The notes below the pieces were generated by a model. The model saw only the letters and a list, made by a program, of their open reading frames with translations, was not told where the DNA came from and did not search any database. A program made the translations under genes and the position numbers. Below, piece by piece: positions 1 through 8,801 of a stretch of 16,793 nucleotides of DNA. The first letter of the stretch is position 1, and every line of letters begins with the position of its first letter. This DNA comes from Candidatus Omnitrophota bacterium (GTDB lineage Bacteria; Omnitrophota; Gorgyraeia; Gygaellales; Profunditerraquicolaceae): the NCBI GenBank assembly GCA_028719265.1, contig JAQUKF010000005.1:5235-22027 (forward strand), in the 5' to 3' direction.

Positions 1-201
1 TTGGAAGCATATGGGGCGGCATTTACATTGCAGGAGATGCTTACCGTAAAGAGCGACGATGTCAGCGGAAGGACGCGTATTTACGAAGCGATCGTCAAGG
101 GTGAGCAGCGCCTGACCCATGGTACTCCGGAGTCGTTTAATGTTTTAATCAAGGAATTGCAAGGCTTATGCCTTGATATCAAAACAGAAAAGGCCAAATA
201 A
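1..201 (+). CDS. rpoB: RNA polymerase subunit beta, C-terminal end (partial)
   Basis: This is the last 66 codons of the beta subunit of bacterial RNA polymerase; the 5' part lies outside the window. The visible residues match the conserved end of RpoB: EAYGAAFTLQEMLTVKSDD is followed by GRTRIYEAIVKG and PESFNVLIKELQGL, the C-terminal segment that packs against beta' at the base of the clamp. The first codon is TTG, read here as an internal leucine because the family has LEAYGAA at this point, so it is not a start. The stop TAA shares its last base with the ATG of rpoC (TAATG), which suggests translational coupling of the two large subunits. Confidence 0.97.
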   Translation: MEAYGAAFTLQEMLTVKSDDVSGRTRIYEAIVKGEQRLTHGTPESFNVLIKELQGLCLDIKTEKAK

Positions 202-3200
202 TGGAAGAGATCGTCTCGTTTGACAGTATTTCGATTAAAATTGCCAGTCCTCAGGTGATCAAGCTTTGGTCCAAAGGGGAAGTGAAGAAGGCCGAAACCA
301 TCAACTACCGCACCCTCAAGCCGGAAAAGGATGGCTTATTCTGCGAGAAAATATTCGGTCCGGTGCGCGACTGGGAATGCAACTGTGGAAAATATAAAGG
401 TATAAAGTTCAAAGGTATTACCTGCGACCGCTGCGGGGTCACGGTTGACCGTTCAAGCGTCAGGCGCGAGCGCATGGGGCATATCGACCTGGCTACTCCG
501 GTTACGCATATCTGGTTCTTCAAGGCCGTACCCAGCCGTATGAGCGCGCTTCTGGATATCGGCTTAAGGGACCTGGAAAGGATCATATATTACGAAGAGT
601 ACGTGGTAGTTGATCCGGGTAATACCCCCTTGAAGAAGAAAGAGCTGCTTACCGATGAACAGTACCAGGAGGCATTGAATAAATATGGTTCGAATTTCAA
701 GGCCAAGATAGGGGCGGAGGCCATATCCGAGTTATTGAAGGAACTGGATCTGGACGTGGTTTGCCGCAAGCTGAGAAAAGATCTGGAGAAATCCAAGGAT
801 GTATTGAGTAACCGCAAGGCCATAAAGAGCCTGAAGATCGTTGAGGATTTCAAAAAGAGCGGAAACAAGCCGGAATGGATGATTTTGGGTATCCTGCCGG
901 TTATCCCTCCGGACCTGCGTCCATTGGTTCCGCTTGAGGGGGGAAGGTTTGCTACCAGCGATCTCAATGATCTGTACCGCAGGGTTATCAACCGTAATAA
1001 CCGCTTAAGGAAGCTGATGGAGTTAAGCGCTCCGGAGATTATCATCCGAAACGAAAAACGCATGCTCCAGGAGGCGGTAGATGCGCTTTTGGATAACGGC
1101 AGGCACGGCAAGCCCGTAAACGGCGCCAATAACCGTCCGCTGAAGTCCCTTTCCGATATGCTTAAAGGCAAGCAGGGCCGTTTCAGGCAGAACCTTCTCG
1201 GTAAGCGCGTTGACTATTCCGGCCGTTCGGTAATCGTCGTGGGTCCGGAATTGAAGCTTCACGAGTGCGGTCTTCCCAAGCAGATGGCCCTGGAATTGTT
1301 CGAGCCGTTCATCATTAAGAAACTAAGAGAAAAAGGCTTTGTGCATACGATCAAAGGCGCCCGCCGTATGGTTGAGCGCGGGAAGATAGAGGTTTGGGAT
1401 ATACTGGATGAGGTGATCAAGGACCATCCGGTAATGCTGAACCGTGCCCCCACACTGCACCGTTTAGGCATACAGGCCTTCCAGCCGTTACTGATTGAAG
1501 GTAAATCCATAAAGATACATCCGCTCGTCTGCACCGCTTTTAACGCGGACTTTGACGGCGACCAGATGGCCGTACATGTGCCCTTGTCCCTGGAATCGCA
1601 GTTGGAAACCAAGGTGCTTATTATGGCCATAAACAATATATTTTCTCCTGCGGACGGACGTCCCGTTATTTCACCCACCCAGGATATAATTTTGGGGTCT
1701 TCCTACCTGACCAAAGAAAAACCCGGAGCACAGGGGGAGGGCATGCAGTTTTCCGCCCCGGATGAGGCGCTGATCGCTTATGACGACAAAACGATCGAGT
1801 TGCACGCCAAGATAAAACTGCGCATAGATTCCCTTTACGATTTTGACCAGAAGACCGTGGTAGCCGGAAAACAGATGATCAGTACTACCGTCGGCCGCGT
1901 AATGTTTAACCAGGTGCTTCCGCCGGAATTCGGTTTTGTGAACCGTGAATTGAACAAAGGCAGGGTCAGCGATATAGTCTTGAGCTGCTACAAGAGGTTC
2001 GGCCATACCGTGACTATTAAGCTGCTTGACGATATCAAACGCCTGGGTTTTGAAATGGCCACTATTGGCGGCATTTCTATCGGTATAGACGATATGACTG
2101 TGCCTCCCGAGAAACTGGATGTGATCAAGGAATCGAAGGCGGAGGTGGCGAAGGTAGAGGATCAGTATCGTAAAGGTATAATTACCGACAGCGAGCGCAA
2201 GTCCAAGGTCATCGATATCTGGACCCATACTACCGACAAGATTTCTGATCTGTTGTTCAAGGGAATGCATGCTTTTAATCCCATATTCATGATGGCTGAT
2301 AGCGGCGCCCGCGGTTCGCGCCTGCAGGTCAGGCAGCTTGCCGGTATGCGCGGGTTAATGGCCAAGCCCAGCGGCGAGATCATCGAGAACCCGATCACCG
2401 CCAACTTCCGCGAGGGCTTGAACGTTTTGGAATATTTTATTTCAACCCACGGCGCGCGCAAGGGTTTGGCTGACACCGCCCTAAAGACGGCTGACGCCGG
2501 ATACCTGACCCGCAGGCTGGTGGATGTCGCCCAGGAGGTTATTGTCTGCGAAGATGACTGCGGTACCCTTAACGGTATCACGGTTTCGGCAATCATCGAA
2601 GGCGACGAAGAGGTGGTAAGCCTTAAGGACCGCATAGTTGGAAGAGTCGCTCTCGATAATGTGGTCGATATCATTACCGACGAGATAATCGTCGAGCAGG
2701 GACATGAGATCACCGAAGAGAAGGCCGAGCAGATAGAGAGGCTGGGCATAGAGAAGATCCGTATCCGCAGCGTCCTGACCTGCGAATCGGGAAGAGGGGT
2801 CTGTGCGAGATGTTACGGACGTAATCTTTCCAGCGGCAGGCTGGTGGAGCTGGGTGAAGCCATAGGGGTAGTCGCGGCGCAGAGTATCGGCGAACCGGGT
2901 ACGCAGCTGACCATGAGGACCTTCCATATCGGCGGTACCGCATCCAGGACCATTGAGCAATCTTTTGTGAAATCGAAGAACGACGGTATAGTCAAATACC
3001 ATTCATTAAGGGTTACCCTGAAGAACAAGGAGAACGTCGTATTGAACAGGAACGGCGCCATAAGCATAAATGACCCACAGGGCCGGGAGTTGGAACGTTA
3101 TCCTGTACCGCAGGGAGCCTTTATCACTGTCCTTGACGGCGGCGAGATCAAAAAGGGAGTAGTATTTGTACGCTGGGATCCGTATACCCTTCCAATACTT

Positions 3201-4241
3201 ACAGAGGTTTCAGGCGCGGTGCGTTTTGAGGATTTGCGCGAGAATATCACCATGCGCGACGAAGTAAACCCGGTCACCAAACTGACCGAACGCGTGGTTG
3301 TCGAGCATAAGCCGGAATACCATCCGCAGGTTGTTATAATCGATGAGAAAAAAGAGGTGTTAGGCATATACCCGATACCTATCGGAGCCCATATCATTGT
3401 CAAGGACGGTGAGCATGTGGGTGGAGGGGACCTTCTGGCGAAGATCCCGCGTACAGTAGTTAAGACCCGTGATATTACCGGCGGTCTTCCGCGCGTAGCG
3501 GAGCTTTTTGAAGCCAGGCGCCCCAAGGACCCGGCGGTAATCAGCGAGATTGACGGATTCGTGGAATTCGGCGAAACCAAGAAGAACCAGCGCGTGATTA
3601 TCGTCAAGTCGGTTACCGGCATGAGCAGGGAGTATATTATTCCTCACGGTAAACATCCCAATGTGTACAAGGGGGATAAGGTAAGTGCCGGCCAGCAGCT
3701 CACGGACGGGCCGGTAGTCTTGCAGGATATTTTGAGCGTATGCGGGGACAAGGTGCTGCAGGAATATCTCGTAAACGAGATACAGGAGGTTTACCGCCTG
3801 CAGGGCGTACGCATAAACGATAAGCATATAGAAGTAATTATCCGCCAGATGCTTAAGAAGGTGCGGATAGAGGACCCGGGAGATACGGATTTTCTGGCTA
3901 CCCAACAGGTGGATAAATGGGTCTTCCAGAAGGAGAATACCAGGGTGATCAAGAAGGGCGGAAAGCCCGCCCAAGCTACCCCGCTTCTTTTGGGTATAAC
4001 CAAGGCATCTCTTACTACCGAAAGTTTTATATCCGCAGCCAGCTTCCAGGAGACTACCAGGGTGTTGACCGAAGCGGCAACCAGCGGCAAGAGGGATGAA
4101 TTGTTCGGTCTAAAGGAAAATGTTATCGTGGGGCATTTGATCCCCGCAGGAACGGGATTCAAATCTCACCGCGACATAGAGGTAATAAAAGCAGGCGCTG
4201 AGAGCAGCGCAGAGAAAAAAGAGGAAGAGAAAAAGGAATAA
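201..4241 (+). CDS. rpoC: RNA polymerase subunit beta' (RpoC)
   Basis: This is the beta' subunit, which supplies the catalytic magnesium site and clamp of RNA polymerase. Its 1346 residues compare with about 1407 in E. coli. Visible sites are the N-terminal zinc finger C60, C62, C75, C78; the active-site loop NADFDGD at 448-454 with Asp450, Asp452 and Asp454; the second zinc site C787, C861, C868, C871; and the trigger loop starting MRTFH at 905-909. The trigger loop resumes at DITGGLPR from 1091, so roughly 170 residues of SI3-type insert lie between its halves, as in E. coli and unlike Bacillus. The tail is very rich in Lys and Glu. The ATG overlaps the rpoB stop, and the AAAAGGA near its own end probably serves as the ribosome binding site of rpsL. 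No frame disruption is seen. Confidence 0.99.
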   Translation: MEEIVSFDSISIKIASPQVIKLWSKGEVKKAETINYRTLKPEKDGLFCEKIFGPVRDWECNCGKYKGIKFKGITCDRCGVTVDRSSVRRERMGHIDLATPVTHIWFFKAVPSRMSALLDIGLRDLERIIYYEEYVVVDPGNTPLKKKELLTDEQYQEALNKYGSNFKAKIGAEAISELLKELDLDVVCRKLRKDLEKSKDVLSNRKAIKSLKIVEDFKKSGNKPEWMILGILPVIPPDLRPLVPLEGGRFATSDLNDLYRRVINRNNRLRKLMELSAPEIIIRNEKRMLQEAVDALLDNGRHGKPVNGANNRPLKSLSDMLKGKQGRFRQNLLGKRVDYSGRSVIVVGPELKLHECGLPKQMALELFEPFIIKKLREKGFVHTIKGARRMVERGKIEVWDILDEVIKDHPVMLNRAPTLHRLGIQAFQPLLIEGKSIKIHPLVCTAFNADFDGDQMAVHVPLSLESQLETKVLIMAINNIFSPADGRPVISPTQDIILGSSYLTKEKPGAQGEGMQFSAPDEALIAYDDKTIELHAKIKLRIDSLYDFDQKTVVAGKQMISTTVGRVMFNQVLPPEFGFVNRELNKGRVSDIVLSCYKRFGHTVTIKLLDDIKRLGFEMATIGGISIGIDDMTVPPEKLDVIKESKAEVAKVEDQYRKGIITDSERKSKVIDIWTHTTDKISDLLFKGMHAFNPIFMMADSGARGSRLQVRQLAGMRGLMAKPSGEIIENPITANFREGLNVLEYFISTHGARKGLADTALKTADAGYLTRRLVDVAQEVIVCEDDCGTLNGITVSAIIEGDEEVVSLKDRIVGRVALDNVVDIITDEIIVEQGHEITEEKAEQIERLGIEKIRIRSVLTCESGRGVCARCYGRNLSSGRLVELGEAIGVVAAQSIGEPGTQLTMRTFHIGGTASRTIEQSFVKSKNDGIVKYHSLRVTLKNKENVVLNRNGAISINDPQGRELERYPVPQGAFITVLDGGEIKKGVVFVRWDPYTLPILTEVSGAVRFEDLRENITMRDEVNPVTKLTERVVVEHKPEYHPQVVIIDEKKEVLGIYPIPIGAHIIVKDGEHVGGGDLLAKIPRTVVKTRDITGGLPRVAELFEARRPKDPAVISEIDGFVEFGETKKNQRVIIVKSVTGMSREYIIPHGKHPNVYKGDKVSAGQQLTDGPVVLQDILSVCGDKVLQEYLVNEIQEVYRLQGVRINDKHIEVIIRQMLKKVRIEDPGDTDFLATQQVDKWVFQKENTRVIKKGGKPAQATPLLLGITKASLTTESFISAASFQETTRVLTEAATSGKRDELFGLKENVIVGHLIPAGTGFKSHRDIEVIKAGAESSAEKKEEEKKE

Positions 4242-4244
4242 TCT

Positions 4245-4622
4245 ATGCCCACAATCGCACAGTTGATCAGGTTTGGAAGGAGTTCCAAGAATAAGAGGAG
4301 TAAATCCCCGGCTTTGAAGAATTGCCCGCAGAGGAGAGGAGTTTGTCTTCAGGTGCGTACTATGACCCCGAAGAAACCCAACTCCGCATTGAGGAAGATC
4401 GCCAGGGTAAGGCTTACTACGGGTATCGAAGTTACCGCTTATATCCCGGGGGAAGGGCATAACCTTCAGGAACATTCCATTGTTCTGGTCAGGGGGGGCA
4501 GGGTCAAGGATTTACCCGGTGTGCGCTATCATATCGTCAGGGGTACCCTCGATGCCGCAGGGGTAAACGCGCGCAGGAGAGGACGTTCCAAATACGGGGC
4601 AAAAAGGCCGAAGGCGTCATAA
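4245..4622 (+). CDS. rpsL: 30S ribosomal protein S12
   Basis: S12 sits at the decoding centre of the 30S subunit and influences accuracy. The 125-residue protein has the family signatures CPQRRGVC at 27-34, TPKKPNSALRK at 41-51 and GGRVKDLPGVRYH around 84-95. Lys43 and Lys88, where streptomycin resistance substitutions fall in E. coli, are both lysine, so the sequence looks like the sensitive type. Asp89, the RimO methylthiolation site in E. coli, is present. The gene begins 3 bases after rpoC, with an AAAAGGA ribosome binding site inside the end of rpoC. That joins the rpo and str clusters with no room for a promoter between them. Confidence 0.99.
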   Translation: MPTIAQLIRFGRSSKNKRSKSPALKNCPQRRGVCLQVRTMTPKKPNSALRKIARVRLTTGIEVTAYIPGEGHNLQEHSIVLVRGGRVKDLPGVRYHIVRGTLDAAGVNARRRGRSKYGAKRPKAS

Positions 4623-4637
4623 ATTAAAGGAAGAATA

Positions 4638-5108
4638 ATGAGAAGAAGAAGAGCGCAGGAAAAAAATATTTTACCGGATCCAAAGTTCAACAGCAAGATA
4701 GTGGCCAAGTTCATCAATATGGTCATGGTGAAAGGCAAGAAATCAGTGGCGGAGAAGCTGGTTTACAGCGCTTTTGATCTTGCGCAAAAAACCTTAAACG
4801 AGCAGGATATCCTGAAGGTTTTTTACAAGGCGCTGGATAACGCCAGGCCGCGCTTGGAAGTAAAACCGCGCAGGGTCGGAGGGGCGACTTACCAGGTCCC
4901 TGTCGAAGTCAGGCAGGAAAGAGGAACGTCTATTGCGCTTCGCTGGATCAGGGATTTTGCCCAGGGTAAGAAAGGCAAGCCCATGCAGGTGAAATTGGCA
5001 GATGAGATCGTAGCCGCTTATAAGGGAGAAGGGTCTTCCATAAAGAAGAGGGACGATACGCACAAGATGGCCGAATCGAACAAGGCTTACGCTCACTTCC
5101 GTTGGTAA
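4638..5108 (+). CDS. rpsG: 30S ribosomal protein S7
   Basis: S7 nucleates assembly of the 3' domain of 16S rRNA and lines the E site of the 30S head. It is 156 residues, the usual length, with the family N-terminus MRRRRA, the segment MVKGKKSVAEKLVY, the conserved RRVGGATYQVP, and an end at HMAESNKAYAHFRW-type sequence (here HKMAESNKAYAHFRW). An AAAGGAAG ribosome binding site lies at about 4626-4633. Only 15 bases separate it from rpsL. In E. coli the longer rpsL-rpsG spacer is where S7 represses translation, so that site cannot be present here in the same form. Confidence 0.98.
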   Translation: MRRRRAQEKNILPDPKFNSKIVAKFINMVMVKGKKSVAEKLVYSAFDLAQKTLNEQDILKVFYKALDNARPRLEVKPRRVGGATYQVPVEVRQERGTSIALRWIRDFAQGKKGKPMQVKLADEIVAAYKGEGSSIKKRDDTHKMAESNKAYAHFRW

Positions 5109-5130
5109 TGATTAATAAGCAATAACAGGA

Positions 5131-5143
5131 TATATAGGGAAAA
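5131..5143 (+). repeat. TATATAGGGAAAA leader motif before fusA
   Basis: The 44-base rpsG-fusA spacer contains TATATAGGGAAAA, identical over 13 bases to 10380-10392 before rplB. Both are followed by an A-rich run leading to the start codon. The AGGGA inside it could act as a weak ribosome binding site for fusA, with a long gap of about 12 bases. Whether it is a leader module or an AT-rich coincidence is uncertain. Confidence 0.4.
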
Positions 5144-5152
5144 TCAAAATAG

Positions 5153-7249
5153 ATGAGAAAGATACCGTTAGATAAACTTAGGAATATAGGGATTATCGCG
5201 CATATAGACGCCGGCAAGACCACTACCAGCGAGCGCATCCTGTTTTACACGGGAAGGAATTATAAGATCGGTGAGGTCCATGACGGGGCGGCGACCATGG
5301 ACTGGATGGTCCAGGAACAGGAGAGGGGCATAACCATTACTTCCGCGGCCACCACCTGCAAATGGAAGGACGTAACGATAAACCTGATCGATACTCCCGG
5401 CCATGTTGATTTTACCGTTGAGGTCGAACGTTCCCTGAAGGTGCTGGATGGAGCGGTGGTGGTTTTTTGCAGCGTCGGGGGGGTCCAGCCGCAGTCGGAG
5501 ACCGTCTGGCGTCAGGCGGACCGTTACGGTGTCCCGCGCCTTGCGTTCGTGAACAAAATGGACCGTACGGGAGCGGATTTTTATGCGGTAGTGGACCAGA
5601 TGCGTGAAAGGCTTGGGGCCAATGTAGCCCCTATCCAGATGCCGATAGGCAAGGAATCCGGGTTTAGCGGTATAGTGGACCTGGTAGATAAGAAGGTGGT
5701 CCGGTATGAAGACGAGCTGGGCAAGAATTTCAAGGTAGAAGACCTTTCTGAGGAGATGCTGGCGGATTTCGAAAAGCACCGTCTTATACTCGTAGAAAAG
5801 GTCGCCGAGGCGGACGATAAGATCATGGAGGATTATCTTGAAGGCAAGACGGTTACCAACGAGGAATTGAAGAAAGCCATCCGTCGGTCTTGTATTGCCA
5901 ATAAATTTGTCCCTGTCCTTTGCGGGACGGCTTTCAAGAACAAGGGCGTGCAGATGGTTTTGGACGCGGTAAGGGATTATCTGCCTTCCCCGATAGATGT
6001 GCCCGCGGTGAAGGGGACTAATCCCGATAACGGCGAGTTTGAAGAGATCGTTAGCGACGACAAAAGCCCATTTACCGCATTATGCTTTAAGGTAGCTACT
6101 GATCCCTTCGTAGGCAAGATATATTTTACCCGCGTATATTCCGGCACTCTTAGCTCCGGGACATATATCTATAATGCCACCAAGCGCCAGAGGGAAAGGG
6201 TTACCAAGATCGTTAAGATGCATGCAAACCACCAGGAGCTTACCGAGAGTATTTCTACCGGGGACATAGCTGCGCTGGTGGGCCTTAAAGAAACCAAGAC
6301 CGGGGACACTTTGTGCATGGAGAATAACCCCATTCTTATTGAAGCGATGCGTTTTCCTGAACCGGTTATCCAGCAGGCGATCGAACCTAAATCAAAGGAC
6401 GCGCAGGAGAAGCTTGGTTTGGCTATGCATAAACTGGAAGAAGAGGATCCTTCGTTCAGGGTTACTTATAATCAGGAAACCGGGCAAACCTTGATCGCAG
6501 GCATGGGCCAGCTGCATCTGGAGATCATCGTAGACAGGATCCTTCGTGAATTTAATGTAGAGGCCCAAGTGGGAGCCCCGCAGGTAGCATACAGGGAGAC
6601 GATCAGGAAGAGCGTTTCCAGCGTAGGTAAATTCATTTCCCAGTCCGGAGGCCGCGGCCAGTACGGGCATTGCGTTATCGAAATGGGGCCGCAGGAGGCT
6701 CCGGGGACCGGAATTACATTTGAAGACAAAATAAAGAGCGGTGCCATCCCGCGCGAATATATCCCGGCGGTAAAACAGGGAATATTGGGGGCCGCGAAGA
6801 ACGGCGTCTTAGCAGGTTACCCGGTCACCGATGTAAGCGTTGTGCTGGTGGATGGGTCGTTCCATGAAGTAGATTCCTCGGAATTAGCTTTTAAGATGGC
6901 AGGTTCCATTGCCTTTCAGGACGGGATGAAGAAGGCTCATCCTGTATTGCTTGAGCCGATCATGGACATCGAGGTAATCGTCCCCGAGGAGTTCATGGGG
7001 CAGATTATCGGCGATTTGAGCAGCCGCCGCGCCAAGATTATCGCCCTCGGGCAAAGACAGAACCTGCGCAGCATCCGGGCCAACGTTCCGTTGTCCGAAG
7101 TTTTTAATTACGCGACTATAACAAGATCCTTGACACAGGGTCGTGCATCATATACAATGGAACCTTCCTTTTACAGCGAGGTTCCAGCGCATGTGGCGGA
7201 GAAAGTTATTTTGGGAGCAGCGAATTCGAGCTCAAGGAAAAGCTTTTAA
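5153..7249 (+). CDS. fusA: Translation elongation factor G
   Basis: EF-G is the GTPase that drives translocation and, with ribosome recycling factor, splits ribosomes. The protein has 698 residues, typical of the main bacterial type. The GTP site is complete: P-loop AHIDAGKTT at 16-24, switch I ERGITIT with Thr62 around 57-63, DTPGH at 80-84 and NKMD at 134-137. The domain IV segment SGGRGQYGHC lies at 498-507, and the C-terminus has the domain V segment IIGDLSSRRAKI. The switch I here is canonical, in contrast to the EF-Tu encoded next door. It follows rpsG after 44 bases and precedes tuf by 14, the standard str order. Confidence 0.99.
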   Translation: MRKIPLDKLRNIGIIAHIDAGKTTTSERILFYTGRNYKIGEVHDGAATMDWMVQEQERGITITSAATTCKWKDVTINLIDTPGHVDFTVEVERSLKVLDGAVVVFCSVGGVQPQSETVWRQADRYGVPRLAFVNKMDRTGADFYAVVDQMRERLGANVAPIQMPIGKESGFSGIVDLVDKKVVRYEDELGKNFKVEDLSEEMLADFEKHRLILVEKVAEADDKIMEDYLEGKTVTNEELKKAIRRSCIANKFVPVLCGTAFKNKGVQMVLDAVRDYLPSPIDVPAVKGTNPDNGEFEEIVSDDKSPFTALCFKVATDPFVGKIYFTRVYSGTLSSGTYIYNATKRQRERVTKIVKMHANHQELTESISTGDIAALVGLKETKTGDTLCMENNPILIEAMRFPEPVIQQAIEPKSKDAQEKLGLAMHKLEEEDPSFRVTYNQETGQTLIAGMGQLHLEIIVDRILREFNVEAQVGAPQVAYRETIRKSVSSVGKFISQSGGRGQYGHCVIEMGPQEAPGTGITFEDKIKSGAIPREYIPAVKQGILGAAKNGVLAGYPVTDVSVVLVDGSFHEVDSSELAFKMAGSIAFQDGMKKAHPVLLEPIMDIEVIVPEEFMGQIIGDLSSRRAKIIALGQRQNLRSIRANVPLSEVFNYATITRSLTQGRASYTMEPSFYSEVPAHVAEKVILGAANSSSRKSF

Positions 7250-7250
7250 C

Positions 7251-7256
7251 AGGAGG
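7251..7256 (+). promoter_or_regulatory. Strong Shine-Dalgarno site of tuf
   Basis: AGGAGG, a full match to the anti-Shine-Dalgarno core, sits 7 bases before the tuf ATG. It is the best ribosome binding site I noticed in the window; several neighbours (rpsJ, rplD, rpsQ) show none that is convincing. This fits the need to make far more EF-Tu than ribosomal proteins from a shared transcript. Confidence 0.8.
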
Positions 7257-7263
7257 ATAGAAA

Positions 7264-8466
7264 ATGGCTAAAGAAAAATTCGTAAGGAGCAAGCCGCACG
7301 TAAATATCGGTACCATCGGGCACATCGATCATGGCAAGACAACTTTGACTGCAGCCATCACCAATGTTTTGGCAAAGATGGGTAAAGCAACAGCCAGGGA
7401 TTATTCGGATATCGCAAAAGGCGGTACGGTAAGGGATGAGACCAAGGTCGTAACCATTTCCGTTGCTCATGTCGAATACGAAACAGATTCTCGCCATTAC
7501 GCGCATATCGACTGCCCCGGACATGCCGATTACATCAAAAACATGATTACCGGGGCCGCCCAGATGGACGGGGCTATCCTGGTGGTTTCGGCAGCTGACG
7601 GCCCTATGCCTCAGACAAGGGAGCATATTCTTCTCGCGCGTCAGGTCAACGTTCCGGCAATGGTCGTATTCATGAACAAGGTTGATCTGGTTGACGATAA
7701 AGAGCTTCTGGACCTGGTGGAAATGGAGATCAGGGAGCTTTTGACCAAATACGGTTATCCGGGGGACAAGACCCCGATTATCCGCGGCAGCGCCAATAAG
7801 GCCAATGTTGCGGCCGACCCGAACGGACCGGATGCAAAGCCTATCCTGGACCTGATGAAGGCGGTAGATGAGTTTATACCCCTGCCGACAAGGGAACTGG
7901 ATAAGCCCTTACTGATGGCGGTAGAAGACGTTTTCAGTATCGAAGGTAGAGGTACAGTGGGTACCGGAAGGATCGAGCGCGGCAAGGTCAAGATCAGCGA
8001 TGAGGTAGAGATCATCGGGTTAAGGCCGGAAGCCAAGAAGTCGGTAGTTACCGGGATAGAAATGTTCCGTAAGCTGCTTGATGAAGGGCATGCGGGGGAT
8101 AATGTCGGTTTGCTTCTAAGAGGCATCGACAAGAAGGACATCGAGCGCGGTATGGTTATTGCCGCACCGAAATCCATCCATCCGCACACCAAGTTCAAGG
8201 CCCAGGTTTATATCCTGACCAAGGAGGAGGGCGGAAGACATACTCCGTTCTTCAAGGGCTACAGGCCGCAGTTCTATTTCCGTACCACCGATGTTACCGG
8301 AGCGGCAACGCTTCCAGCGGGAGTAGAAATGGTTATGCCAGGGGACAATGTAGTTCTGGAGGTTGAATTAATCACTCCTATCGCCATGGAGAAAGAGTCT
8401 CGTTTTGCCATCCGTGAAGGAGGGCACACCGTAGGCGCAGGAGTAGTTACGGAGATCATTGCGTAA
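7264..8466 (+). CDS. tuf: Translation elongation factor Tu, with altered switch I
   Basis: EF-Tu carries aminoacyl-tRNA to the ribosomal A site as a GTP complex. The 400-residue protein has the P-loop GHIDHGKT at 19-26, DCPGH at 83-87 with the catalytic-type His87, NKVD at 138-141 and SAN at 176-178 where SAL is usual. Domains II and III are well conserved, for example GRGTVGTGR, GGRHTPFFKGYRPQFYFRTTDVTG and the end FAIREGGHTVGAGVV. The odd part is switch I. E. coli has DNAPEEKARGITIN; here the segment is AKGGTVRDETKVVTIS at 51-66, about two residues longer, with Arg-Gly replaced by Lys-Val while Thr64 is kept in the place of E. coli Thr61. The frame is intact and the rest is highly conserved, so I take it as functional. 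It lies 4 bases before rpsJ. Confidence 0.98.
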   Translation: MAKEKFVRSKPHVNIGTIGHIDHGKTTLTAAITNVLAKMGKATARDYSDIAKGGTVRDETKVVTISVAHVEYETDSRHYAHIDCPGHADYIKNMITGAAQMDGAILVVSAADGPMPQTREHILLARQVNVPAMVVFMNKVDLVDDKELLDLVEMEIRELLTKYGYPGDKTPIIRGSANKANVAADPNGPDAKPILDLMKAVDEFIPLPTRELDKPLLMAVEDVFSIEGRGTVGTGRIERGKVKISDEVEIIGLRPEAKKSVVTGIEMFRKLLDEGHAGDNVGLLLRGIDKKDIERGMVIAAPKSIHPHTKFKAQVYILTKEEGGRHTPFFKGYRPQFYFRTTDVTGAATLPAGVEMVMPGDNVVLEVELITPIAMEKESRFAIREGGHTVGAGVVTEIIA

Positions 8467-8470
8467 ATAG

Positions 8471-8776
8471 ATGGATACTCAAAAGATTCGCATTAAATTA
8501 AAAGCCTATGATCACAGGCTTTTGGATCAGGCGGTAATAGAGATCGTGGATACTGTTAAGCGCACCGGGGCCAGGATTTCCGGCCCCGTGCCGCTTCCCA
8601 CAAAAAGGGAGGTATATACGGTATTGCGCTCGCCGCATATCGACAAAAAGTCTCGTGAGCAGTTTGATTTATCTACCCATAAGCGCCTTATTGACATCTT
8701 TGAGCCCACAGCTAAGACCATCGATTCATTAAGGAAATTGAATTTGCCCGCAGGTGTGGATGTAGAGATCAAGTAA
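8471..8776 (+). CDS. rpsJ: 30S ribosomal protein S10
   Basis: S10 is a 30S head protein and, as NusE, a partner of NusB in antitermination. The protein has 101 residues, with IRIKLKAYDHRLLDQA at the N-terminus, then GPVPLPTKREVYTVLRSPH and REQFDLSTHKRLIDI, all family hallmarks. The ATG comes 4 bases after the tuf stop and no good ribosome binding site is visible; a GGAG about 16 bases upstream is too far to be convincing, so translational coupling to tuf is likely. The E. coli S10 leader, a long structured region bound by L4, has no space here. Confidence 0.98.
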   Translation: MDTQKIRIKLKAYDHRLLDQAVIEIVDTVKRTGARISGPVPLPTKREVYTVLRSPHIDKKSREQFDLSTHKRLIDIFEPTAKTIDSLRKLNLPAGVDVEIK

Positions 8777-8801
8777 CAAATCAAGAACGGATAAAGGATA
8801 A

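Noticed and set aside
590..1171. 193-codon open frame on the minus strand inside rpoC
   Set aside because: Ser/Leu/Arg-rich translation typical of the antisense of a coding gene; no supporting start context or context genes.
1671..2270. 199-codon open frame on the minus strand inside rpoC
   Set aside because: It lies opposite the highly conserved RpoC core, has no recognisable domain and is best explained as a shadow of biased codon use.
3917..4099. 60-codon plus-strand frame within rpoC
   Set aside because: Out-of-frame overlap with the conserved RpoC C-terminus; no ribosome binding site or family resemblance.
5109..5152. Promoter in the rpsG-fusA spacer
   Set aside because: AT-rich, but no convincing -35/-10 pair at suitable spacing, and the spacer is too short to separate the gene from its operon.
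7264..8466. EF-Tu as a decaying or paralogous pseudogene because of switch I
   Set aside because: Full length, intact nucleotide-binding motifs, key Thr retained, strong ribosome binding site and standard operon position.
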